From Candidatus Woesearchaeota archaeon (lineage in GTDB: Archaea > Nanobdellota > Nanobdellia > Woesearchaeales > JAGVYJ01), in assembly GCA_018303315.1 (NCBI GenBank), contig JAGVYJ010000023.1, positions 1 through 9,520 of the forward strand: a stretch of DNA of 9,520 bases. Reading direction: 5' to 3'. The notes beneath the pieces were generated by a model. The model saw only the letters and a list, made by a program, of their open reading frames with translations. It had not been told where the DNA came from and searched no databases. The position numbers and the translations under genes were made by a program. Positions 1 to 5,755 of this stretch are shown here, in pieces. How positions within the stretch are numbered: position 1 is the first letter of the stretch; every line of letters starts with the position of its first letter.

Positions 1-488
1 ACTATGGATATCAGGAATCCGTTTATCCCTTCAAGCCTGAGCTTGGTCAGTATGCTGTGTATGAACCGCAGGAACACCTCAGGAGGGGTGTGGATGAGCA
101 TGGTGTTTATCGAGTCAATGAATACAAACTTGTTCCCGATAATCAGCTCGATTGCTTTCTTCATGGATATGGAAATCTCTGTAAGTGCTGCCACGTTGTC
201 CAGGTAAAGCACGTTTGCGGATTCCGCCGGTGTTCCCCCCTGGCTTTTGGTAATCACATCAAGGACGAAAATCTTGCTTTCATCCATTTTCACGTTCCTG
301 TACTGGGCCATGAGATTGACATACGGCCTGCTCGCCGATATGATAATGCCAACGTAACCTTTCTCTGTCAGCAGTTTCAGCGCCTTGAGGCTTACCTCCA
401 GCGCAAGATTCGGCTCTGTTTCAAGAAGGATTATCCAGCCTGGCTGAAGGTTGCTGAGCTCATCCTGGATTATCTTCAGGTCTGTCAT
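1..488 (-). CDS. RecA/KaiC-fold pseudo-ATPase, 3' end beyond the window
   Basis: I translated this from the ATG at 488-486. 162 codons are open to the left edge, so the C-terminus is missing. The start overlaps the upstream stop as ATGA, and GAGGT lies 9 nt before it. The N-terminal strand runs WIILLETEPN where KaiC-family ATPases carry the P-loop GxxGxGK(S/T), so the Walker A motif is absent. A hydrophobic strand ending in Asp is kept (FVFIDS, residues about 121-126) and looks like Walker B. The layout matches the upstream neighbour: KG-aromatic at about 43-45, an S..RP element at about 51-55 and FVLD at about 74-77. The two are therefore tandem paralogs. It probably does not hydrolyse ATP and may be a regulatory or scaffold partner of the two-domain KaiC-like protein in the same operon; this role is inference. 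It could also belong to a named archaeal domain family that I cannot identify without a profile search. Confidence 0.8.
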   Translation of the reverse strand, partial: MTDLKIIQDELSNLQPGWIILLETEPNLALEVSLKALKLLTEKGYVGIIISASRPYVNLMAQYRNVKMDESKIFVLDVITKSQGGTPAESANVLYLDNVAALTEISISMKKAIELIIGNKFVFIDSINTMLIHTPPEVFLRFIHSILTKLRLEGINGFLISI

Positions 489-1066
489 AGCGTGATTACC
501 TCATCAACCCGCATGGCTATGTCCCTGATGAATTTCTTCTGCGCCAGCTCCTGGGCAACGCTGAATATCAGGATAACATTCTCCAGCTCATGGCTCCTCA
601 CTGTCCTGGACAGGAATTCCGAGAACCTCATTACTTCCGACAGTGGCTTGTACAGGGCGATGGTTGTCAGTGAATCTATGAAAATGAATCTCTTCCTGCT
701 CCTCAGATTATCGAGCATTGTGTATATGGCCTTGACAAGCTCGTCAATGTTAATGTCGGCGGGCATGCCCGCAACTGCCTGCTGCGGATTGCCGGCAGCC
801 TCCCCCAGAATGCTGGCTATGTCAAGGAAAAGGATGTTTTTTGTGTTTATCTTCTGCTGCTTCAGCAGGCTGGTTACATTTCCCAGAGGCCTCTGGAAGC
901 TTATGTAAACCCCGTCAAATCCTTTCATGGTCAGGGTTCTGATTACGGCAGAGCTGTAGCTGAAGTATGTATCCGTGGGCAGTTCCATCATTACTATCTG
1001 TCCGTTGGAGCCTTTCTTTACAATGGAATTAATACGCTGCTGGAAATCTTTCATTTTAGTCTGCAT
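485..1066 (-). CDS. RecA/KaiC-fold pseudo-ATPase (P-loop lost)
   Basis: This is a soluble protein of 193 codons, resembling one KaiC/RecA core domain in size and strand pattern. The first core strand (QIVMMELPTDTYF, residues about 23-35) falls where the P-loop should be but has no GxxGxGK(S/T). A Walker-B-like strand is kept (RFIFIDSL, about 126-133; Asp131), followed by a later beta strand (NVILIFSV, about 153-160). It aligns over its length with the following gene, including KGF, S..RP and an ILFLD strand. The start is uncertain. The first ATG has no nearby Shine-Dalgarno sequence (GGAG is 23 nt away), whereas Met5 at 1054 aligns with the start of the paralog. ATP hydrolysis is unlikely. 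A partner role for the KaiC-like ATPase encoded in the same operon is inferred from linkage only. Confidence 0.85.
   Translation of the reverse strand: MQTKMKDFQQRINSIVKKGSNGQIVMMELPTDTYFSYSSAVIRTLTMKGFDGVYISFQRPLGNVTSLLKQQKINTKNILFLDIASILGEAAGNPQQAVAGMPADINIDELVKAIYTMLDNLRSRKRFIFIDSLTTIALYKPLSEVMRFSEFLSRTVRSHELENVILIFSVAQELAQKKFIRDIAMRVDEVITL
498..502 (-). promoter_or_regulatory. Ribosome binding site of the last operon gene
   Basis: GAGGT on the minus strand lies 9 nt before the ATG at 488, inside the last codons of the upstream gene. Together with the ATGA stop/start overlap, it fixes this start and suggests translational coupling. Confidence 0.55.
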
Positions 1067-1083
1067 GCTGATGAGAAAGTCAT
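1051..1083 (-). other. Possible 10-codon leader ORF coupled to the next gene
   Basis: An ATG at 1083 lies 6 nt after GGAG (1093-1090) and opens a frame of ten codons (MTFSSACRLK). Its TGA overlaps, as ATGA, the internal Met5 codon of the following pseudo-ATPase gene. This could be a coupling device, a chance ORF, or the trace of a small indel at the gene start. Confidence 0.25.
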
Positions 1084-1093
1084 AATCATCTCC

Positions 1094-1456
1094 TCAGTCA
1101 ATCTCACCGCCCAGATTTTTATACGCTATATTTCTGCCTTTTCCTTTTTTTCCTCTCAACCTGAGGTTAAGATATTTAACCGAGGCTGAAAGCCTGACAG
1201 CACCTGATACGAACAGAACTGCGCTTATGAAAAACAGCATAGGGACTATTTGCCAATAGGTCTTTTTGATGTCATACCCTATAAACCCGAAAAAAACCAC
1301 CAAGCCGGAGAATACCGCATACAAAAAACCGGAAGCAATCATAAGGGCAAGGCCGCTTTTCAGTGCCAGTGAAATTTTTGCATAGGCATGCATAAAAAAA
1401 AGTATCCCTATGAGGACAAAAAGCAACCCAACCAGCCCAAAATACCATGCCAGCAT
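1094..1456 (-). CDS. Small membrane protein, three predicted spans
   Basis: I do not recognise a family for this 120-residue protein. Hydrophobic segments at about residues 2-24, 34-60 and 68-88 predict three membrane spans. The last 30 residues are polar and strongly basic (RLRGKKGKGRN), which by the positive-inside rule places the C-terminus in the cytoplasm. No signal peptide cleavage site, cysteine pair or catalytic motif is visible. The ATG at 1456 begins 4 nt after the stop of the KaiC-like gene, so the two are surely cotranscribed. The gene for a P-loop-less RecA-fold protein follows 27 nt downstream. The most economical inference is a membrane anchor or receptor for the ATPase complex, with the basic tail as the contact surface. 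Function is unknown. Confidence 0.85.
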   Translation of the reverse strand: MLAWYFGLVGLLFVLIGILFFMHAYAKISLALKSGLALMIASGFLYAVFSGLVVFFGFIGYDIKKTYWQIVPMLFFISAVLFVSGAVRLSASVKYLNLRLRGKKGKGRNIAYKNLGGEID

Positions 1457-1460
1457 TCTA

Positions 1461-3416
1461 TCACCACAGCTCCTTTAATTTGTCCATAAACCCTTTCCTG
1501 CCAGAATCACTGATCTCCGGTTCAGTGTTTTCCGCCTGCTCCATTGATTCAGTGTCAAGGCTGTCCATGTCGCTTTTTCTAGTGAGGATTGTCAACACAC
1601 GTTCCTTGAAGGATTTTGAATCCTCAGGCTTCAGAATTCCGTCCTGCTGCAATTTGTCTATGAGCCCTGTAATGTTGTCCCTGGTAAGCTCCACATCCTT
1701 TATCTGGGTAAACATGGCATCAGCCATCGGTCCAATGAACCTCTTGAATTCAAGCCTTAGCATGTCCTCAACGGTCTCGCTGACCTTCCGCATTGAGCCG
1801 GTGATGATTCCTTCATAGCCTGAAAGCGGCTGGCCAATCAATAGCCCTTTAGCTGTCACGTCATAAATCCTGAGCCCCTTGCTGTGGGCGCTCCCGTCAA
1901 CCTTTATCAGGTTCATAACCTTGCGGAGCTCCCCCTGCATCTCCACATACCTGAACATTATGATGTTGTCAGTGATGACCGACAGGTGGCTCCCTGTAAG
2001 CCTTGTAGCCCCCACAAGGGAACCAGTTGCGGTTGTCAGGAGAGTGGTGACGCTGTTCAATTTAAGCACCGCTATCAGCCTTTTTGAGAAGCTGAAAAAG
2101 AGCTGCTCTGGAAATGAATTGGAGATTGCCGAGAGGCTGTCTATGGCGCATCTCTGAACCTTATGCTTCTCGATAATCTTCTGGATATCCATGAGGTGCT
2201 CCTCAATGAATTTCTGACCCGGATACACACATCTGAAAATCAGCAAGCCTTTCTTCTCGTACTCCTCAAAGTCCCAGCCGAAGAATTTGGCATTCCTGAT
2301 AAGATGCAGCCTGCTTTCTTCAAAGCCTGCGTAGAGGCAGACTTCCCCGTGCGCCAGTCCTTCCATAATGAAATGCATGCAGCTTAATGACTTGCCTGAG
2401 CCGCTTGGCCCCACTACGAGGGTGGGGCTTCCTTTGAAGACACCCCCGTTCATCATGCCGTCAAGCACGCTGTTGCCTGTTGAAACCTTTTCTGAGGTTG
2501 AAGGATATTCAAGGGGTATCTTGAATTTTGGAAACACCACAATGCCGTCATTGGTAATCTTGAAGTAGGTGTCCTGTGACATGAAGCTTCTGCCCCTTAT
2601 CTTTACCAGCTGAAGCTGCCGCTGGAGCTCATCCCCTATCTTTATCTGGTCCAGCCGTATAATTGCGTCTGAGATAAACTCCTCCACCCCGTACACAGAG
2701 AACTTGCTTTTCTCGCCCACCTCGCTTGTAAGGACCGTGGTGCATCCGAGGGTTGCCAGGATTTTCCCCAGCTCGAAGATGAATTCCCTTATCTTTGAAG
2801 TGTTGTCCAGGTTCAGGGCTATTGCTGTTATGCTGTCGATGCACAGCCTTTTTGCACTGGCCCGCTTTACCTCAGCCTCTATGTAATCCAGCACTTTCTG
2901 CTCATCAGCTTTGTCAAAAATTCCCGAACTGCGCAAATCGATAATTTTGAGCTTTTCCTGCTCAAGCGCTGACCTTTGGTAAAAGCTGAGCTTTTCCAGG
3001 TTTTTCACAATCTTGAACAGGGGCTCGGTCAGGGTTATGTATATCCCGTTTTCATTATTTTTTATGCCTTCGAAAAGCCACTGCAGTGCAAGTATTGTCT
3101 TTCCGCTTCCAGAGGAGCCTGCGACAAGCACAACTGAGCCTCGCGGGAAGCCTCCTTCCATCAGGCTGTCGAGATCGGCAATTCCTGTGCTGGAGTTCTG
3201 CTGGTCCGGCTCGATTGCATGAGCGCCTAGATAGGAAAACTGAGCCGATTGTCTGTAGCCAGGCTGCGGATAGCCGGCCTGCCTTTCCATGGGCCTGCTT
3301 CTGAGCTGGGCAGCCAATTGCTCCTGCAGCTTTGAGAAATCCGGGCCGGAATTGGAGTTTTGCTTTTTGGGGTTTCTTCTGGCAGTGCGCTTTTTCCCCC
3401 TTTTAGGAGCTAGCAT
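1461..3416 (-). CDS. Two-domain KaiC-like ATPase
   Basis: This is a 651-residue KaiC/RAD55-type RecA-superfamily protein with two ATPase domains, like cyanobacterial KaiC, where tandem domains stack as two hexameric rings. Residues 1-75 are basic and low in complexity, probably disordered. Domain 1 (about 76-298) has Walker A GSSGSGKT (100-107), Walker B CIDSITAI (Asp194) and a KIRG intersubunit motif (272-275). Domain 2 (about 310-530) has Walker A GPSGSGKS (336-343), the paired glutamates FEES (366-367) and Walker B AIDSLSAI (Asp426). Domain 1 has only one Glu (TLTEP, Glu131) at the catalytic pair. Domain 2 has KVDG where KxRG is expected. A helical extension (about 541-612) with IGPMAD is followed by an acidic linker and a terminal GFMDKLKELW. 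The ATG at 3416 is fixed by an in-frame TAA 24 nt upstream. It is probably a signalling or assembly hub; the true substrate or partner is unknown. There is no sign of circadian KaiA or KaiB genes nearby. Confidence 0.93.
   Translation of the reverse strand: MLAPKRGKKRTARRNPKKQNSNSGPDFSKLQEQLAAQLRSRPMERQAGYPQPGYRQSAQFSYLGAHAIEPDQQNSSTGIADLDSLMEGGFPRGSVVLVAGSSGSGKTILALQWLFEGIKNNENGIYITLTEPLFKIVKNLEKLSFYQRSALEQEKLKIIDLRSSGIFDKADEQKVLDYIEAEVKRASAKRLCIDSITAIALNLDNTSKIREFIFELGKILATLGCTTVLTSEVGEKSKFSVYGVEEFISDAIIRLDQIKIGDELQRQLQLVKIRGRSFMSQDTYFKITNDGIVVFPKFKIPLEYPSTSEKVSTGNSVLDGMMNGGVFKGSPTLVVGPSGSGKSLSCMHFIMEGLAHGEVCLYAGFEESRLHLIRNAKFFGWDFEEYEKKGLLIFRCVYPGQKFIEEHLMDIQKIIEKHKVQRCAIDSLSAISNSFPEQLFFSFSKRLIAVLKLNSVTTLLTTATGSLVGATRLTGSHLSVITDNIIMFRYVEMQGELRKVMNLIKVDGSAHSKGLRIYDVTAKGLLIGQPLSGYEGIITGSMRKVSETVEDMLRLEFKRFIGPMADAMFTQIKDVELTRDNITGLIDKLQQDGILKPEDSKSFKERVLTILTRKSDMDSLDTESMEQAENTEPEISDSGRKGFMDKLKELW
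1470..1476 (-). promoter_or_regulatory. Shine-Dalgarno-like AAAGGAG before the membrane protein gene
   Basis: AAAGGAG sits inside the final codons of the KaiC-like gene, 13 nt before the ATG at 1456. The spacing is longer than ideal, but no other candidate lies closer. Re-initiation across the 4-nt gap is also possible. Confidence 0.4.
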
Positions 3417-3428
3417 TATAAATACTTC

Positions 3429-3449
3429 AACCTGTTACACTAACCTGTT
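3429..3449 (-). repeat. Short direct repeat AACAGGTT x2 in the operon leader
   Basis: AACAGGTT occurs twice on the minus strand (3449-3442 and 3436-3429), offset by 13 bp, between the TATA-like box and the ATG of the KaiC-like gene. It could be a regulator binding site in the 5' leader. A short chance repeat is also possible. Confidence 0.35.
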
Positions 3450-3470
3450 TGTTTTTATTTAGAAAGCTGA

Positions 3471-3486
3471 TTAAATAGTTTTTTGG
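3471..3486 (-). promoter_or_regulatory. Archaeal BRE/TATA-like promoter of the KaiC operon
   Basis: The minus strand reads CCAAAAAACTATTTAA, a purine-rich BRE-like block followed by a TATA-like octamer. A start site about 25 nt downstream would give a leader of roughly 35 nt before the ATG at 3416. A second AT-rich element (TAAATAAA, near 3453-3461) is an alternative that would give a shorter leader. The TATTTATA touching the ATG is too close to be this gene's TATA box. Confidence 0.5.
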
Positions 3487-3510
3487 ACTAGTGGAAATCA
3501 GTGGTGACTG

Positions 3511-3798
3511 TTAGTCATCAAAAACGTCCAGCTCACCACTGCGGAACCTGTTGTATTTGTCGTGAAATTCTGCAATGATTTTGTCTGCAGGCTTCCCAGA
3601 ATGCCACATTTCCTGCAGGACTTCTTCCCGCGTCCTTCCCTGGCCATTTTTCTCGCTTCTTGTTAGAAACGCATCGAACAGCAATTTGGCAGTGATGTCA
3701 GAATCGCTTTTCGCCGTGCTGTAGAAAGATTCGTGCAAAAAGTCCAGAATTTTCCTGAACTGCTGCTTGTTCAGCTTTATGGTAATTTGCTCGGTCAT
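3511..3798 (-). CDS. Small orphan protein of 95 residues
   Basis: I do not recognise this protein. I chose the ATG at 3798. The frame is open further upstream to a TTG at 3903, but that stretch contains the TATA-like boxes and encodes an unlikely peptide. The N-terminus ITIKLNKQQFRKIL reads as a short beta strand followed by a helix, a pattern seen in small DNA-binding or antitoxin-like proteins. Helices follow, with many charged residues, and the C-terminus is acidic (ELDVFDD). There is no signal peptide, membrane span, cysteine or zinc motif. It stands alone between the surface-protein cluster and the KaiC operon, with its own promoter-like sequence, and ends 94 bp before the KaiC start. 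A regulator role for the KaiC operon is possible but only suggested by position. Confidence 0.75.
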   Translation of the reverse strand: MTEQITIKLNKQQFRKILDFLHESFYSTAKSDSDITAKLLFDAFLTRSEKNGQGRTREEVLQEMWHSGKPADKIIAEFHDKYNRFRSGELDVFDD

Positions 3799-3840
3799 GC
3801 TGCCATCATTGCCCTGATTGTCAAAATCACCACCAGATAC

Positions 3841-3875
3841 CTTTATACCTAGTTTATTGCTGTATAAAATCCTTA
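3841..3875 (-). promoter_or_regulatory. TATA-like promoter region of the small orphan gene
   Basis: Two TATA-like elements lie upstream of the ATG at 3798: TTTTATAC (3869-3862), preceded by purines (AAGGA), and GGTATAAAG (3849-3841). Initiation about 25 nt downstream would leave leaders of roughly 40 or 20 nt. This 150-bp gap (3799-3948) contains nothing else that I can identify. Confidence 0.45.
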
Positions 3876-3948
3876 TCGCATTATGGCGGCAATAAACAGA
3901 CAAACGTGGATAAATTTCCCGGAAAGAGGATAATCTGCCTGGCAGCCC

Positions 3949-4911
3949 TTATTCATCCACCCTTAACACAGCGGCTTTCCTGCTGCTGTTTTCGGCCTTC
4001 TTGCCAAGGCTGATTTCAGCAACCTTGATATTTTTCTGGAGTTCAATAATCCGGTTCTTGTACCTTTTTTCCTTGAGCCTGTACGTTTCCCGGGTTATCC
4101 TGCCTGTTTTGAAATATTCCCCCTGTGCTTCCATAAGCAGCTTCCTCACCGCAGCCAGCTCCAGATTCATCCGCTTCAGTTTCTTCCTGAGCAGCAGCTT
4201 CCGCGCCTGCCTGGCCGGAAGTATGGATGCGACAGCAAGCACCACCAGCACTGCCAGCAGCTGTCTCCAGTTTCTTGCCAGAAATCCCTGGCGAAGGGCT
4301 GATATTGCTGCTTGGCGCTCCTTTTCCGAAAGTGCCCTGTCCAGTTCCTGCTCTGCTGATACAAGTTGAGCCTGTGCCTCGTCAAAGCGCTCTTGTGCAA
4401 ACGACTCTTTTGCCTTTCCCAGCAGCCCCCTTGCAGCCGACATATCCGCGCCTTTGCTCTCTAAATCTTTTTCACGCTTTTCTGCCAATGACAGCGTGTC
4501 TATTATCCTGTACGCCTGCTGCTTTCTTGCAGCTATAATCTGCGCCAGCCGTATGGCCTCCTGGTAATCCTGCTGCCTTCTTTCATCTTGAGGCGTGCTG
4601 GCAGCCACGTCAAATAGCGACTGAAGGTATTGCTTCACTTCCACGCTTTCCGCCCCGGACAGCAATTGGCTGACAAATGTTATATTCTCTCCCACAAAAG
4701 CCCTTTTGGCTTCCAGCAGCGTGTCAGATACGTAATACACCGACAGGTTCAGCTGCATGAGTTCGCTGACATCCTTCTCAGCTGCCAGCAAAGCTTCCAG
4801 TGCTGGTTCAAACAGGGTGTGCGATGAATTGGTGTCGGCTGTTGCAATACCCCCCATGCCTGCAGCCAATACCAGAATGGCGAGTGCGGTTGCCATGCTA
4901 TTTTTTGCCAT
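3949..4911 (-). CDS. Secreted/membrane helical protein with SHOCT-like cytoplasmic tail
   Basis: This is a 320-residue single-pass membrane protein of unknown function. The ATG at 4911 is set by a strong AAAGGAGG 8 nt upstream, although the frame runs further back. Residues 1 to about 25 form a signal peptide (basic start, ALAILVLAAGMGGIA, cleavage after ATA). About 26-214 is an alpha-helical, probably coiled-coil ectodomain. About 216-233 is a membrane span (LLAVLVVLAVASILP), followed by very basic residues that mark the cytoplasmic side. The tail is helical and contains a SHOCT-like element, YFKTGRITRETY (about 266-277). Ectodomain helices of the form ARGLLGKAKESFAQERFDEA resemble the helical end of the giant surface protein, so the two are likely paralogous in this part. 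The gene overlaps its upstream neighbour by 14 bp and is translationally linked to it. An accessory subunit or shorter version of the surface protein is a reasonable guess. Confidence 0.85.
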   Translation of the reverse strand: MAKNSMATALAILVLAAGMGGIATADTNSSHTLFEPALEALLAAEKDVSELMQLNLSVYYVSDTLLEAKRAFVGENITFVSQLLSGAESVEVKQYLQSLFDVAASTPQDERRQQDYQEAIRLAQIIAARKQQAYRIIDTLSLAEKREKDLESKGADMSAARGLLGKAKESFAQERFDEAQAQLVSAEQELDRALSEKERQAAISALRQGFLARNWRQLLAVLVVLAVASILPARQARKLLLRKKLKRMNLELAAVRKLLMEAQGEYFKTGRITRETYRLKEKRYKNRIIELQKNIKVAEISLGKKAENSSRKAAVLRVDE

Positions 4912-5755
4912 TGCGTGCCCCTCCTTTGGTTCGTGATTTCCAGGACCTGGAAATCCGGTCAGCAAACATTCTGAAGCGGCTGCCCTTAAGCTGCTCCTTC
5001 AGTACTTCCTCCTCCTCCTGGAGTTCCACCATCCTTTCCTTGTCTGACGCGTAGAGCTGCCTGAACTGCCTCTGGCTTATCAGCCCGCTTTCCAAGTAGT
5101 CCTTCTGCAGTATCTGGATGTATCTCTGCATTTCTTCTTCCTCTTTTCTGAGGTTCCTGAGCTCCTCTTCTTTCCGTACCAGGCCCACCCTTCGGTGCCT
5201 CAGCCTCGCCCTTTGCTGCTTAATCCTGTTCAGCTGGCTGTCAAACTGGGAGAGCCGTTGTTCATACTCCTCAGCAGAAATTGAGCCCTCCTTGAATCTT
5301 TTTTTCTGGAGTTCCTCCAGCAGTGAGAGAATTGAGAGTTCTTCCATGGCAAGCCTTTTTTGCGTCATGATAGTGAAGTATATCATCGCCTTCCTGTAAA
5401 GGATATAGCCGGCAGCGGTTAATCCGCCAATGCCCAACAGCATTGCCCACCAGTAGTTCTGAACAAGCCAGGCAGCACTAACCTTGTTCCTTGTCTCCAG
5501 GGCCAGGATAAGCTCGGCATCCCTTGCCCTTTCAATCGCAGTCTGGAAGTCCCCGCGTTCAAACGCAGTCCAGGCAAGCTCAAGGGCGCGCCTTGTCTGC
5601 TGCACTATCCGAGATAAGGCCGAAAGCTGTAATTGCAGAGTCATGCAGCCCTGCCAGCTCATCAACAAGGCTTGACGAGAGCTCATAGTCTCCTGCTTCA
5701 AATGCATCATTTGCCTGCTGAAAGAGGGCTTCAGCCTTCCCTGCTGGAAACCCAA
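4898..5755 (-). CDS. Membrane span and cytoplasmic coiled-coil part of the giant surface protein (separate frame)
   Basis: The frame is open for 285 codons from a TTG at 5755. I read it as the displaced C-terminal part of the giant surface protein. The residues before about position 49 (nt 5611) look non-native. From there, helical sequence (AWTAFERGDFQTAIERARDA, 61-80) continues the helices that end the upstream frame. A membrane span lies at about 101-123 (YWWAMLLGIGGLTAAGYILY), followed by basic residues and a long charged cytoplasmic coiled coil. The coiled coil has two SHOCT-like elements: RFKEGSISAEEY (about 153-164) and YLESGLISQRQF (about 220-231). No signal peptide or well-spaced Shine-Dalgarno sequence supports independent initiation, and the 176-bp overlap with the upstream gene is unlike the short overlaps elsewhere. 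If it is translated alone, the first ATG is at 5710 (Met16), and a GGAG lies 3 nt before the ATG at 5686. Confidence 0.75.
   Translation of the reverse strand: MGFQQGRLKPSFSRQMMHLKQETMSSRQALLMSWQGCMTLQLQLSALSRIVQQTRRALELAWTAFERGDFQTAIERARDAELILALETRNKVSAAWLVQNYWWAMLLGIGGLTAAGYILYRKAMIYFTIMTQKRLAMEELSILSLLEELQKKRFKEGSISAEEYEQRLSQFDSQLNRIKQQRARLRHRRVGLVRKEEELRNLRKEEEEMQRYIQILQKDYLESGLISQRQFRQLYASDKERMVELQEEEEVLKEQLKGSRFRMFADRISRSWKSRTKGGARNGKK
4920..4927 (-). promoter_or_regulatory. Strong Shine-Dalgarno AAAGGAGG
   Basis: AAAGGAGG on the minus strand is followed by 8 nt and the ATG at 4911. It matches the anti-Shine-Dalgarno end of 16S rRNA closely. It decides that start over the earlier in-frame codon at 4965 and over the ATG at 4896, which would remove the basic start of the signal peptide. 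Confidence 0.8.
5580..5755 (-). other. Probable frameshift junction in the surface-protein gene
   Basis: Two frames overlap here. Helical sequence is convincing in the first frame down to AFGLIS (about 5612) and in the second frame from IVQQTRRALELAW (about 5608) onward. Dropping one G of the GG at 5609-5610 (minus strand TCGGATA) joins them into one helix without a gap. The cause may be a sequence error, a real inactivating mutation or +1 recoding. The exact base cannot be fixed by eye. Confidence 0.65.

Noticed and set aside
57..908. Plus-strand open frame of 283 codons
   Set aside because: It is antisense to two minus-strand genes whose products show a coherent RecA-like fold and paralogy. 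Its own product is cysteine- and arginine-rich with no recognisable domain.
3502..3520. Small inverted repeat (TGACT-GTT-AGTCA with flanking pairs) at the stop of the orphan gene, considered as a terminator
   Set aside because: The stem is short with a mismatch and overlaps the stop codon. There is no T-run after it on the transcribed strand, as an archaeal terminator would need.
3799..3903. N-terminal extension of the orphan gene from a TTG at 3903
   Set aside because: The stretch holds the TATA-like boxes, lacks a Shine-Dalgarno sequence and encodes a peptide unlike the rest. The ATG at 3798 begins a typical strand-helix N-terminus.
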